This document shows positions 19,607 to 32,000 of a DNA stretch of 64,000 nt, one piece after another. The DNA lies in the NCBI GenBank assembly GCA_964410215.1, contig CAYPHA010000003.1, positions 110,830 through 174,829 on the forward strand, read 5' to 3'. The DNA comes from CAYPHA01 sp964410215. GTDB taxonomy: Bacteria; Calditrichota; Calditrichia; Calditrichales; CAYPHA01. The notes beneath the pieces were generated by a model. That model was not told the DNA's origin and did not search any database. It saw nothing but the letters and a program-made list of their open reading frames with translations. Position numbers and translations under genes: made by a program. Numbering within the stretch: the first letter of the stretch is position 1; each line of letters starts with the position of its first letter.

Positions 19607-22600
19607 CGCTGTCCGGATCATCCTCCTGTGAATTCATTTCCTGCTTCAGCAAAGCCTTCACTTCATCATCTGAAAGCTGGTCCAGCTTTTCGAGAAGTTC
19701 TTCCAGGTTTTCGTCACTGCGTTCGGATCGTTCAATTTTTTCAGCGGGTCTGATCTGTTCCCGTTTCGATATCGTGTGGATTTCTTCTGCGAGTTCGGCA
19801 ATCGTCGGCTTTTCAAACAGCACACGGAGCGGTAATTCAATGTTATATTGTTCCCGTATACGTGACATAAATTGTGTGGCCAGCAGGGAATGACCGCCGA
19901 GTTCAAAGAAATTATCATGAATACCGATTTTGTCGATTTGAAGCAGTTCCTGTGCGATCGAAACTAATTTCTGTTCGTGTTCATTCCGCGGTGCAACATA
20001 TTCACTGGCCAGTTCCGAACGGGAAAATTCCGGCGCCGGAAGCGCATTGCGGTCGACCTTGCCATTCGGCGTCAGAGGCATGGACTCCAGTTGGATAAAC
20101 GAAGACGGAATCATATATTCCGGCAGATGTTTTTTAAGAAATTTCCTGAGATGGGGCACGTCAGGTGCCTCTCCGGGGTCCGATACCAGATAGGCGACAA
20201 GGCGCGGATCACCGGGTGTGTCTTCCCGGGAAAGTACAACCACGTCCTTTACCTGGTCAAGAGAGCCGAGTATCGCTTCAATTTCTCCTAATTCTATCCG
20301 GAATCCGCGCATCTTAACCTGGTAATCAATACGTCCGAGGAACTCAATATTGCCGTCCGGGAGATAACGGACCAGGTCTCCGCTTCTGTACAGACGGGCA
20401 CCGGGCTCCGTGGAAAAGGGATCCGGTATAAATTTCTCAGCCGTCAGGTCCGGCCGGTTCAGATAGCCGCGTGCCAGACCGACACCGGCAATATGCAGTT
20501 CACCCGGCACACCAACCGGAACCGGATGCCCGTTCGGATCAAGGATATAGAGGGAAAAATTGTCAATCGGTTTACCAATAGGCGGCGCTTCCGTCTCTGC
20601 AGGGTTCGCCTCATACATGGACGCACAAACCGTTGTTTCTGTGGGACCGTAGGCGTTAACGAACTGACGGCCTTCACCCCAGCGTTTTACAAGATCCACC
20701 GTACACTTTTCGCCGGCTGTGATGATTGTTTCCAAAGAGGGTAGTGGTTCTTCCGGCATTACGGCCAGAACGGACGGGGGAAGGGTGACTGTGGTGATCT
20801 CATAATCGGAGAGTATTTTCCATAAACCCTGGCCTGAAGACAGCACTTCCTGATCGGCGAGGACCAGGCCCGCGCCGTTCAGCAGGGCCATAACGGTCTC
20901 CCAGACCGAGGCATCAAAACTCATCGATGCAAACTGTAATACACGGCTTCCCTGAGTGATGCGGAAAGCTTTTTCCTGGGCTTTTGCCAGGTTGCATAAT
21001 CCGTTGTGTGAGAGTAGCGTACCTTTCGGTTTGCCGGTAGAACCCGATGTGTAGATCACATAGGCCAGGTTTCCGGGTGCTGCAGTAACGGATAGAATGT
21101 CTGCGGATTGATTGGCGATTTCAGGCCACTCCGTATCGATTTCAATGAGTCGTCCTGAAAATTCAGGCAGCAGATGCGTTATCATTTTCTCTGAGATAAG
21201 GACGGTAATACCGGAATCTTCCAGGATGTAGGAAATCCGGTCCCGCGGGTAGGACGGATCGATGGACAGGAATCCGGCACCTGCCTTCAGTATACCCAGA
21301 ATGACGACAGGGAGAAAGGGAGAGCGGTTCAGGGACAATCCGACTATGTTATCCGGTTGAACACCCGATGCGCTCAGAAAATGGGCGATTTTATTCGCTT
21401 TTTCATTCAGGTCGCTGTAGCTGACGTGTTCATCTCTATAATATAATGCAGTCTTATCCGGTTGCTTGCGGACATATTCTTCAAAGATGTTGTGGACGGT
21501 TTGTTCGGACGGATAGGGTCGCTGTGTCGCATTCCAGTTCCTGAGTATGGTCGCCTGCTCTTCCTGTGAGAGGAGATGAAGATCCCTGATCTTCCGTTTC
21601 GGATTGGTGATGATTTCTTCCAGCATATGCCTGTAGTGACCGAGAATGCGTTCGACCGTTTCATTTCTGAAAAGATCGGTATTATATTCAAGGTAACAGG
21701 CGAGTCCGTCCGGTGTTTCCGCCGTCGTCAGGGTCAGATCGTATTTTGCTGTATTATGTTCGGCTTCAAACGGCTTTATGGTCATGCCCGGCAGCTCGAT
21801 CCTCTCTATCGGCACATTCTGAAGGATAAAGGCTGCCTGAAACAGGGGCGAATGGCTCATATCGCGTTCCGGCTGAAGCGTCTCGACAAGTTGTTCGAAG
21901 GGCACATCCTGGTGGGCATAGGCGCCGAGTGTGGTTTCCCGGACGCGCTTCAGGAGCGTTTTAATATCCGGATCTTCGTCAAACCGCGTACTGTAAACCA
22001 GTGTGTTGACGAAAAAGCCGATCAGTTTTTCAGTCTCCGTACGGGTCCGGTTAGCAATAGGCGAACCAACCAGAATCTGGTTTTGATTACTGTAACGGTG
22101 TAAAAGGGTCTGAAAGGCCGCAAGCAGGGTCATGAACAGGGTTACACCCTGTTTCCTGCTGAAATGTTTTACCTGCTCCATTAAAGCATGGGGCAGAATC
22201 ATAGACAGTGTTTTACCATGAAATGTCTGCATGGACGGTCTCTTAAAGTCGATCGGCAACTCGAGTACCGGAGGATTCAGGCCGATTTTTTCCTTCCAGT
22301 AATCCAGTTGTTCTTCAAGAACATCGCCGCGCAGCCATTTCTTCTGCCAGGCGGCATAGTCGGCGTACTGGATTGGCAGATCCGGAAGCTTCGGTTCTTT
22401 TTTCTGCGAAAACGCGCTATAAAGATTGACAAAGTCCTGGATAAGGACGCTCATGGACCAGCCGTCTGATACAATATGATGCATATTAAAAATGATTACA
22501 TGGTCACTCTCTCCGAGTTTTAGGAGTCTTACACGGAAAAGCGGTCCCTGGTCGAGTTGAAAGGGGGTTTGTGCTTCCTGTGCAGCCCTTTTTCTGCTTT

Positions 22601-25600
22601 CCTGTTCCTGTTCAGCGGATGGAAGAGCCGAAAGATCGTCGATCGTAAATGCAGGGGGCATATCCGGATGAATGACCTGTACCGGTTTTCCATGTACACT
22701 GCGAAAGGTTGTTCTGAGGGATTCATGCCGTTTAACGATTTCGGTAAGACTTTTCTCAACGGCGTCATAATCGGGTGTACCTTGCAGCCGGAATGCTCCC
22801 GGAATATTGTAGAAGGCATTTTCAGGCGATAACTGATCCAGGAACCACAAGCGTTGCTGTGAAAAAGATAAATCAAGATCCAGCTCCCGGTTGCATTTTT
22901 CAATCACCGGTACACTTTCATGGTGGTGTGCCTGCTGCTGTGCAATGAGCGAAGCCAGTTCCATTATGGTTGGTTTTTCAAATATTTCGCGAAGCGGAAT
23001 TTCCACTCCAAAAGCATCCCGTATACGGGAACCCAGCCTGGTGACCATTAAAGAATGTCCGCCCAGGTCAAAAAAACTGTCCGTAATGCCGATTCCTTTT
23101 ACCCCGAGAATGTCCTGACTGATTGAAGCGAGTAATTCTTCCACGTGATTGCGCGGTGCGATATGATCACTTCCGGCCGGTTTTCCTTCCATATCCGGTT
23201 CAGGGAGGGATCGGCGATTAATTTTTCCTGAAGATGTCAGCGGCATTTTTTCGAGTCGGATAAAAAGAGAGGGAATCATGTAATCAGGTAAATGATCGCG
23301 CATAAAGAGCTTGAGCTCGTTTTCTTCAAATGATAAATCGGCATCAGAAACGTAATAGGCAACGAGCATTTTCTCATTGCCGCCCTTTTCCCTGACAGCG
23401 ACCACGCACTCATTGACGTGCTCGTGCCGTTTGAGAATCGCTTCGATTTCCTGGAGTTCGACACGAAAACCACGAATTTTTATCTGAAAGTCTTTGCGAC
23501 CCAGGAATTCAATATTACCATCCGGGAGCCAGCGTGCCAGGTCGCCGGTTTTGTAAAGGCGTTCACCGGGGACTTTGGAGAAGGGGTTGGGAATAAAACG
23601 TTCCGCCGTGAGCTCGGGCCGGTTCAGATAACCCCGCGCCAGTCCGACACCACCAATATGCAGTTCTCCGGTCACCCCTTTCGGAACTAATTCAAGGTTG
23701 TCATTTAAAATATAGTTTTTATAATTATCGGGAGGCGTACCGACAGGAACAAAATCGTATTCCAGAGCTTCCCCTTTTTCCAGAACGAAAATATCACAGA
23801 CAACAGAGATCTCGGTGGGACCGAAGCAATTAACAATCCTGCAATAGTTGGCCCAGGCTTTCGTAAGTGACGGGGGAATGACATCACCTCCGAGCCAGAG
23901 AACCTCCATGGAATTAAATTTTCGCATCTCCAGGAGGGAAGCGACAGCCGGTGGCAGAAAGAGTGTGGTTATTCTGTTTTTTTCGATAAAATGGGTTAGT
24001 TTATGCGGATCTAATTTTTCTTCACGGTTAACGATATGCATAGTGGCGCCGCTGGTCAGAGCACCAAAAATTTCAAGTACGGAAGCGTCAAAGGCAATCG
24101 ACGCAAATTGTGTTGAATGTACACCGGGTCTGAAACCAAGTATTTTCTGCATGGAAAGTACCTGATTAACCAGACCCTGGTGGTGCAATAATATGCCCTT
24201 GGGCTTTCCGGTGGAACCAGATGTATAAATAATATAGGCCAGATTTTTCGACTGCATCAGGATAACTGGATTGTCTGTGGAATGGGCTTCAAGCAGATCT
24301 TCCGATGCATCGATATCGAATTGTGGCATATCGCTTGTAATATGTTCCAGTAATTCCCGGTTGGAAAGAACCATTTTTGCCTTCGAATCTTTCAGAATGA
24401 AGTTAACCCGGTCTTCGGGATAATCGGTCTCAATCGGAACATAGGCACCACCTGCTTTAATGACCGCCAGAATACATATAATCATTTCTATTGAGCGTTC
24501 AAGGTATATGCCCACACGATCTTCAGGACCAATGCCACGGGTACGAAGATAATGAGCCAGTTGGTTGGCTTTTTTGTTTAAATCCGCATACGAAAGAGTA
24601 CGGCCATCGTATACAATGGCTGTCCTGTTTCCCTGGGATTTAACTGTTTCTTCAATTATCTGATGTATGCAAACATCCTCCGGAAACGCTTTGTCTGTTG
24701 CATTCTTATCAATCGTAAGTTCCCTGGTTTCATTTTCGGACAGGTAGCGTACCTGGTTCAGTTTGTGTTCCGGTCGGGAAGCGAAATAGTCCAGAATGTT
24801 TTTCAGATGTCCGAGAGCCTGACGGATGATTTCCGAATCAAATCGCCGCGATTCATAGGCAAGTTCCATAACAATGGATTCCCTGGAAGCTGCAACCAGT
24901 GTAAGCGGATAATTGGTCCGTTCATAGGAAGAAATATCCGAGACTTCCAGACTGAACCGGCGATCCTTCATGGACCGGTCCACCGGATAGTTTTCGAAGA
25001 CCACGATACTGTTGAACAGGGGAATATCACGGGGAACCTGTGTCCAGCTTTGTACTTCCACCAGGGGCGTATATTCGAAATCGCGCAGTTCAATATTCTG
25101 TAGTTGAATGTGCTTCAGCCACTCTGCTATAGTCAGGTCCGGCTCCACCCCGATCCGCAGCGGCAGCGTGTTGATAAATAAACCGACGATATTTTCGACA
25201 TTTTGTATGTCCGGAGAACGGCCGGAAACGGTGGCTCCGAACACAATGTCATCCAAGCCGCTGTACCGGCTTAAAAGAAATGCCCAGGAAGCCTGGATCA
25301 ATGTGTTGACGGTTAATTGATTCTTTTTGGCAATTTTTTTCAGGGATTCGGAGAGTTCTGTCCCAAGATCGAGAGATTCAAGCCGGTAGGTATCTTCATC
25401 GTCATCCGTTCTGCCATGCGTGCGACCGAAGGTGAGGGGCGTCGGTTCGGAAAAATCTCCCAGCAGGTTTTTCCAGTAAGACGCTGCCCGGGACATGTCC
25501 TGTTTTTGCAGCCATTCGATATAGTTCCGGTAAGGCGCTGCCGGAGCAAGCTGCAGCGGAAAACCATTTTTGCGAGATTCATACAGTGTGAATACTTCTT

Positions 25601-26078
25601 TGAGAATAACCGGAATCGACCAGCCATCGGTGAGCAGATGATGAAAACTCCACAGAAAGCGGTACGTGGTATTGTCCAGACGTATCAGGAAAAAGCGCAT
25701 CAATGGCGCCTGCGAAAGCTTGAATCCCCGTTCACGGTCTTCCCTGTAAAGCTGTTCGAGCTTTTCCGCCTGCGCATCAGCTGGCGTATCACGCCAATCG
25801 AACTGTGTCAGGGGGAAATCAACCTCCTTATGTACCACCTGCAGCATCTTTTCCGTTTTTTTGTAAACAAATGCAGTGCGTAAGGCCGGGTGACGGCGAA
25901 TGACTTCTTTCCATCCGTAAGCGAAAGCCTCCGTACTCAGTTCGCCTTTCAGCGTGCAACTGAATTGTTCAAAATAGGTTGCCGATTCGGGGTTATATAT
26001 GTAATGAAAAAGCATACCCTCCTGCATGGGAGACAGGGGATATACGGCTTCGATATTCTGTTTCTTTGAGCTTTGCAT
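19599..26078 (-). CDS. NRPS subunit 5, two modules (C-A-PCP-C-A[Phe]-PCP)
   Basis: 2159 residues, starting 6 bases after the previous stop. The first C domain begins YPLSPMQEGMLFH and carries HHLLTDGW near residue 148. This is the D-donor type and follows an epimerase-ended subunit. A1 (TSGSTGKPKG near 620) has pocket DALFWGCVVK, a hydrophobic pocket I cannot assign. PCP1 (FFDLGGHSLMVTR) is near 1006. C2 (SFSQQRLWFLD; HHIVSDGW near 1203) is of the ordinary type. A2 (TSGSTGKPKG near 1680) has pocket DAWTIAAVCK, the Phe code, identical to module 2 of subunit 7. PCP2 (FFELGGHSLLATQ) is near 2061. The C-terminus is an acidic helix (LEKLDQLSDDEVKALL) like the tails of subunits 2 and 3; this kind of tail is expected to dock with an N-terminal LSPEK-type helix such as that of the next protein. 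Confidence 0.95.
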   Translation of the reverse strand: MQSSKKQNIEAVYPLSPMQEGMLFHYIYNPESATYFEQFSCTLKGELSTEAFAYGWKEVIRRHPALRTAFVYKKTEKMLQVVHKEVDFPLTQFDWRDTPADAQAEKLEQLYREDRERGFKLSQAPLMRFFLIRLDNTTYRFLWSFHHLLTDGWSIPVILKEVFTLYESRKNGFPLQLAPAAPYRNYIEWLQKQDMSRAASYWKNLLGDFSEPTPLTFGRTHGRTDDDEDTYRLESLDLGTELSESLKKIAKKNQLTVNTLIQASWAFLLSRYSGLDDIVFGATVSGRSPDIQNVENIVGLFINTLPLRIGVEPDLTIAEWLKHIQLQNIELRDFEYTPLVEVQSWTQVPRDIPLFNSIVVFENYPVDRSMKDRRFSLEVSDISSYERTNYPLTLVAASRESIVMELAYESRRFDSEIIRQALGHLKNILDYFASRPEHKLNQVRYLSENETRELTIDKNATDKAFPEDVCIHQIIEETVKSQGNRTAIVYDGRTLSYADLNKKANQLAHYLRTRGIGPEDRVGIYLERSIEMIICILAVIKAGGAYVPIETDYPEDRVNFILKDSKAKMVLSNRELLEHITSDMPQFDIDASEDLLEAHSTDNPVILMQSKNLAYIIYTSGSTGKPKGILLHHQGLVNQVLSMQKILGFRPGVHSTQFASIAFDASVLEIFGALTSGATMHIVNREEKLDPHKLTHFIEKNRITTLFLPPAVASLLEMRKFNSMEVLWLGGDVIPPSLTKAWANYCRIVNCFGPTEISVVCDIFVLEKGEALEYDFVPVGTPPDNYKNYILNDNLELVPKGVTGELHIGGVGLARGYLNRPELTAERFIPNPFSKVPGERLYKTGDLARWLPDGNIEFLGRKDFQIKIRGFRVELQEIEAILKRHEHVNECVVAVREKGGNEKMLVAYYVSDADLSFEENELKLFMRDHLPDYMIPSLFIRLEKMPLTSSGKINRRSLPEPDMEGKPAGSDHIAPRNHVEELLASISQDILGVKGIGITDSFFDLGGHSLMVTRLGSRIRDAFGVEIPLREIFEKPTIMELASLIAQQQAHHHESVPVIEKCNRELDLDLSFSQQRLWFLDQLSPENAFYNIPGAFRLQGTPDYDAVEKSLTEIVKRHESLRTTFRSVHGKPVQVIHPDMPPAFTIDDLSALPSAEQEQESRKRAAQEAQTPFQLDQGPLFRVRLLKLGESDHVIIFNMHHIVSDGWSMSVLIQDFVNLYSAFSQKKEPKLPDLPIQYADYAAWQKKWLRGDVLEEQLDYWKEKIGLNPPVLELPIDFKRPSMQTFHGKTLSMILPHALMEQVKHFSRKQGVTLFMTLLAAFQTLLHRYSNQNQILVGSPIANRTRTETEKLIGFFVNTLVYSTRFDEDPDIKTLLKRVRETTLGAYAHQDVPFEQLVETLQPERDMSHSPLFQAAFILQNVPIERIELPGMTIKPFEAEHNTAKYDLTLTTAETPDGLACYLEYNTDLFRNETVERILGHYRHMLEEIITNPKRKIRDLHLLSQEEQATILRNWNATQRPYPSEQTVHNIFEEYVRKQPDKTALYYRDEHVSYSDLNEKANKIAHFLSASGVQPDNIVGLSLNRSPFLPVVILGILKAGAGFLSIDPSYPRDRISYILEDSGITVLISEKMITHLLPEFSGRLIEIDTEWPEIANQSADILSVTAAPGNLAYVIYTSGSTGKPKGTLLSHNGLCNLAKAQEKAFRITQGSRVLQFASMSFDASVWETVMALLNGAGLVLADQEVLSSGQGLWKILSDYEITTVTLPPSVLAVMPEEPLPSLETIITAGEKCTVDLVKRWGEGRQFVNAYGPTETTVCASMYEANPAETEAPPIGKPIDNFSLYILDPNGHPVPVGVPGELHIAGVGLARGYLNRPDLTAEKFIPDPFSTEPGARLYRSGDLVRYLPDGNIEFLGRIDYQVKMRGFRIELGEIEAILGSLDQVKDVVVLSREDTPGDPRLVAYLVSDPGEAPDVPHLRKFLKKHLPEYMIPSSFIQLESMPLTPNGKVDRNALPAPEFSRSELASEYVAPRNEHEQKLVSIAQELLQIDKIGIHDNFFELGGHSLLATQFMSRIREQYNIELPLRVLFEKPTIAELAEEIHTISKREQIRPAEKIERSERSDENLEELLEKLDQLSDDEVKALLKQEMNSQEDDPDSDE

Positions 26079-26084
26079 TGATTA

Positions 26085-29000
26085 TCAGTCCTGATCTTCT
26101 GTTAATTCGGACAACAAATTATCCATTTCATCCTCCTTCAGTCCGGTCTCTTCCGGGGCGAAGACCTGATCGAATTCAGGTGCTAAGCCGTTTGGTGCCG
26201 CTTTTCGTACCATTTCTGACAGCGAATCCCTGAAAAGGCTGAGAAAGTGTTCTATGGTTTGATCTTTATGCACATGACTGCTGTAAACAATGGCCAGGGT
26301 TAGCGTATTATCCATCACACTGGCACTGATATCCAGCAGAAACTCCCGTTTTGTCCCGGGACTGCGTTCTGCGGCAAAAGACTCAGATGATGGACGAAAA
26401 CTACTGCCTCCATCTTCGGGGCGGTCGAACCGGCCCAGGTAATTGAATACCATCTGCGGAACAGGCAAGGAGGAAATAGCATTTCTAACCGTTTCATCGG
26501 GATGAAGATAGCGCAACATACCAAAGTGAATACCCTGATAGGGAATGGCCTGCGATCTTTCTTTAACGGTTTGAATGATTCCTTCTAAACTATTATTTTC
26601 CAGGCTGTCAATAAGAAGGGGATACATGGAGGTAAACCATCCGATCGTTCGGGAGAGGTCCACATCGTCAAAGAGGTGTTCACGGCCATGACCTTCAAGC
26701 TGTATAAAGCAGGAAGGGGTACCACTCCATTGCACATACGCCCTGACCAGACCTGCAAGCAGCAGCTCGCTGATACGGGCTTTGAAAACAGATGGCAACC
26801 GGTGCAGCAGATGATCGGTTGCCTCCCTGTCCAGGCTTAATGAAAGCATGCGGGCTGACGACTCCAAATTTGTGCCATTTTCAAAATCAACCGGGATATG
26901 TAATCGCGGTTCGTTCTGCTGCTTCAGGGACGTTAGCCAGAAGTCTTTTTCCCGGACCACTGTTTCTGTTGCGGCGTAGGACGCCAGTTTTTCCGCCCAG
27001 TATTTGAATGAGGTCGTCTTCATCGGTAATTGAACGGGCTGACCAGCCGATAGCAGGCTGTAAGCCATCTGTATATCATGGGTCAGAATCCGCCAGGAAA
27101 CACCGTCCATGGCCAGGTGATGCACGATAATCAATAAGCGGTCTGCCTTCCCGGGGCCGCAGTTAAAATAGGCGACACGAAAAACCGGTCCCTCCGACAG
27201 GTTCAGCATTGACTGATAATTTGTGGATTCTTTTTCAATCATCTGTTTCTGCTCACCGGCGGACAGTTCAGAAAAATCGTGTATCGTAAAGGCCGCTTTT
27301 CCGTCCGGTTCACTCAATCTCTGGTGCCAGTGATCTCCTTCATTATAGAAGCGGACCCGTAATTGATCATGATGCAGGATGACCGCCTGAAGCGCGTTGG
27401 CAAATGTATCAGTGTCAATCGTTTCACTGACCTCCAGCATCAGGGATTGATTCCAGTGATGCGGATTCGTGTACTCCTGTGTAAAAAAATGCTGCTGGAT
27501 CGGTGTGAGTGGTATCGGACCGGTAATGATTCCCTGTTCCGCCTTTATGGCTGGCAATTCACCAGCGACCGAAAGGATACCTTCTATGGTAGGGTGTTCG
27601 AATAATTGTTTAGGTGTAAAAGCGATGCCGGCTTGTTTTGCGCGGGCGATGACCTGGATACTCAGAATGGAATCGCCACCCAGTTCAAAGAAATTATCCC
27701 GGATTCCGACTTTATCTATGCCGATTACTTCTTGCCAGATTCCGGCAAGAATAGTTTCTTTTTCGGTGGAAGCTTCAATAAAAGCGTTGTCGAGATCCGG
27801 TCGGTCCTGATCAGGAACCGGGAGTTGCTTACGGTCAATCTTTCCATTTGGTGTCAGGGGGATTTCGTCCAGCCACATGAAAACGGCAGGGATCATGTAG
27901 TCGGGTAATTTGAGTCCCGCGTAGGCTCGTAATTCCGCGGTTCCGGGAGTTTCATCCGCGGCCGGTACCAGATAGGCGACAATACGCCGGTTACCGGGCG
28001 TATCCTCACGGATAACGGCAACGGTATTATGTATTGCCTTGTGTTCCTTGAGTACTTCTTCGATTTCACCCAGTTCGATACGGAAACCGCGTAATTTGAC
28101 CTGGTCGTCCAGGCGCCCGAGAAATTCAAGGTGCCCCTTGTTGTTGTAACGGACGCGATCCCCTGTTTTATACATGCGCGAACCGGGTTCCGGTGAAAAC
28201 GGATCCGGGATAAATTTTTCGGCTGTCAGGGCCGGGCGGTTCAGGTATCCCCGGGCCATTTGTTCGCCGCTGATATGTAATTCACCGGGAACGCCGATTG
28301 GAACGGGTTCAAGGTGTTCATCGAGCACATAGAACCGTACATTGCCTGCGGAACGGCCAATGACAGGGCGGTCCGGTGATAATATTACAGGAAACATACT
28401 CGCGTCGACCGTGCATTCTGTGGGTCCGTACATGTTATAAAATGAAATTCTTTTTGTGTGTATCATCTTTTTCCAGGTCACGGGATCGATGGCTTCGCCG
28501 CCGGGTAAGACCGCTTTCGGCATGTGTGTCTTTTTTTCCGTCAGTCCGGCATCAAAAAGCAGCTTGAGCTGGGAGGGCACACAGTCGAAAACGTCGATTT
28601 GCTGATCATGGATGTAAGCGGTCAGTGCGGCGCCGTCATTTCGTATATCATTGGGAATAATGACCAATTGGTGCCCGTGGATCAGCATGACCAGTTGCTG
28701 GACGGATGCATCGAAAGGCAGCGGGGCGTTCAGGCTGACGCGCTGTGACTTTCCTTTAATCGGCTGATAAATCGTATGATTCAGATTCCGGGCCAGGTTA
28801 AACGGCGGCCTGTGAGGCATCATGACGCCCTTGGGCCGGCCTGTTGTGCCGGACGTATAGATCACATAGGCCAGATTATCAGGTTCCACGGCAACGTCCG
28901 GATTATGATGGGATTCGTTACTGAATGGATTGTTTTCCTTGTCCATTGTAACGACGGAGACGGAGCCGGTTGCAAACAGATCTGCATACGCACGTTGTGT

Positions 29001-32000
29001 CAGTATAACGGTAACACCGGCATCTTCAGTGATAAACCGTATGCGGTCTTCGGGGTAGGATGGATCTAAGGGCAGGTAAGCGGCACCTGCCTTGAGCGTA
29101 CCCAAAACAGCGACAATCATTTCAACAGACCGGTCAAAACAGATCCCCACGACCTGTTCCGGAGTGATTCCGGATTTTATAAGATAATGGGCCAGTTGAT
29201 TGGCTTTTACGTTTAAATCTCCGAAAGTGATACCTTCATTTAGATAAAGTATAGCTTGAGTTTTCGCCTGTTTCCGGACTTCCATTTCGAATCTCTGGTG
29301 AAGACAGATATTGGCCCCGTAGGGCTGCGCTGTGCTGTTCCAGCCTATGGTCACCTGGTTTCGCTCCTTCTCTGAAAGAAGGGTAAGCTTGCCAATCGGG
29401 CAGCCGGGATCTTCAATGAGTGATTCAAGTATGTTAAAGTAGTGTTCAGTCATGCGTTGTGCCGTGGATGCACTGTAGAGGTCGCAATCGTATTCCAGTT
29501 GGCCGCGTAATTCGCCCTGGCGTTCGACGACAGAAAGGGACAGGTCAAACTTTGCTGCTTTATGGGCGATCTGAAACGGAGAAATTTCAACGCCGGGCAG
29601 GCTGACGGATTCCAGGTCCGAGCTCTGCATGGCGAACATGACCTGGAAAAGGGCCGTATGGTTGAGATTGCGTTCCGGCTGTAGGATATCAACCAGCTTT
29701 TCAAACGGGACATCCTGGTTGGAATAGGCATGCATTGCCGTGGTTTTAACCTGATCCAGCAATTCTGTGAACGGCATGGCTTCATGAAGTTTGACCCGGA
29801 GTACCAGTGTATTCACGAAAAATCCGATAAGTGGCTCGAGTTCACGACGCATGCGGTTGGCAATGGGTGTGCCTATGGTAATATCCTCCTGCTGGGAATA
29901 CCGGAAAAGGAGCACAAAATAGGCTGCTGTCAGTGTTACAAAAAGGGTCGTTTCGTTATTCCGGCTCAATGCATTAAGCTGATCCGTTATCACGGCCGGA
30001 TATTTAAAAACAAGCTGTTCGCCACGGTGTGTTTGCACGGAGGGGCGCTGAAAATCTGTCGGCAGATTTAATACCGGAGGTATGTCAGTCAGTTGTTTTC
30101 TCCAGTAGTCTATCTGTTTTTTTAAACGGGTTTCAGTGAGCCAGGCCGATTGCCATGCGGCAAAATCACAGAATTGAATGGAAAGCGGATCCAGTGATAT
30201 GGATCGTTTCGCAAGAAGATCCGCATAAACGGTGCTTAATTCACGAATGAATATGTTCATCGACCAGCCATCAGATATGATATGATGCATGACGATGATC
30301 AGGACAAAGTCCGTTTCGTCTGTCTGTACTATTTTTGCCCTGATTAACGGACCGGTGAAGAGCTTGAACGGCAGACCGGCAAAGTCTGTGGCTGTTTTCT
30401 GAGTTGCAGCCTCTCTCTCTGTTGCCGGTAAGCTCCTCAGATCGACATGTTCCAGCAACAGTTTCATGCGCGGTCTGATGATCTGGGAGGGAACACCGTT
30501 TATTTCCCTGAAGATGGTTCGTAATATTTCATGACGTTCAATGAGGTGGTTCAGGCTTTGTTCCAGAAGGCTGATATCCGGCCGTCCTTGGAGCCGGACG
30601 GCAACCGGGATATTATACTGGGGATTGCCAGGCTCTAACTGGTCCAGAAACCAGATACGTTTCTGTGCATGGGAGAGCGGCAATTCACTGTCCCGCGGAA
30701 CGCCCGGTATCGTATCGAGTGACGAACGTTCTTCTTCCCGAAGGGATGCGGCGAGCTCCTTTTCGACCGGGTATTCCAGCGATGCGGCCAGTTCCCAGGC
30801 CATGTCACTGAGGAAATCAACCTTGTGATAGGTTTTCCAGCGATCTGCCACACTGCGGTTAATATCTTTATGCAAATAAAATTTAAAATCACCGACCATT
30901 TGAGAGTGGGCACTGACGCCATCCGTCATTTTGCGTCCTTCATACGGTTTCAGCATATCCTGTTGAAAGTCGATTCCCAGAAAAGAACACAGACGTTTCA
31001 GGTGAACTTCCGGATCGGTGAGAAGGTCTTCAAAGCGGAGCCGGTACTGTCGTTCATCGGGAATTGTTTGCAGAAAATCCAGGATGTTACGATGGCTGAC
31101 GATCCAGATGAGTTCTCCCAGTTCACGCAGGTTGAACGGATGCTTGTAACGGAAGAAATTTTGATCCAGCTTTGCTTCGATAAACGAGTAAATCATGGCA
31201 TAGGGATGGCGCACGAGATGAATGTAGTTTGTATGTTCAAAGTTTTGCTCCGCACGTTTCAGAATCGCCGGATCGAAGGGATAGGTGGGGGTTTTATCCA
31301 CCAGTATCCGGTTTCCCAGCCAGTTCTGCATCTCCGCGTAAAAAGCTTTTGTAGACATGTTATTCTGTTCATAATTCCTGATGATGTCCCTGGCCTGTTC
31401 AGCATCATAGCCCTTGATCTCCATAACGGCGCGAATTGTCGCTTCCAGCCAGATTTCCAGACCTTCCCGGCTGAATGCTTGTGTGCGCTCCCGCAGCGTG
31501 TTAAAGGACAGCAGGTCCAGCTCCGGGGGTGAAAACAACTGTGTGTTTCCGGCCAGCATGACACGTAGTAAGGTTGAACCTGATCGGGGCGGCGATAACA
31601 CAAATATGGCACGCGGGTTTTTAGGTGTCTCCTTATCCCGGGGAAACGGGGGGAGCGGAGTAATGATTTCCCGGAAGTCCGCCACTTTTTCGGGTGTTAT
31701 ACGCTGTTCATTGAGGAGATTCGTATCGATGGTCAGTTTTCGATCTTTCTCTTTGGTAATCCCGAACTCTTCACTGACAAGGTCCGGGTAATATTCGAGC
31801 ATATATGTAGCCAGTTCGGCGATCCGCGGTGCTTTGAATAAAGCCGCGACGTGAGCGGTTTCGTTGAGATCTTTCTGAATCCGGTTTATAAATACCGCTG
31901 CCTTGAGAGAGTTGCCTCCCAATTCAAAAAAATGATCATAAATTCCGATTTTCCTGATACCCAGAATATCCTGCCAGACGCCGGCAAGATAGGATTCCAG

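Noticed and set aside
30825..31532. 235-residue plus-strand ORF opposite the sulfotransferase region
   Set aside because: Antisense to a conserved domain with clear PAPS motifs; its own translation has no recognisable domain. It is a shadow of the minus-strand gene.
31625..31750. Frameshift or gene fusion error joining a separate sulfotransferase gene to the NRPS
   Set aside because: The frame is continuous across PCP, sulfotransferase and C domain, with a normal linker on both sides and no internal start with a ribosome site.
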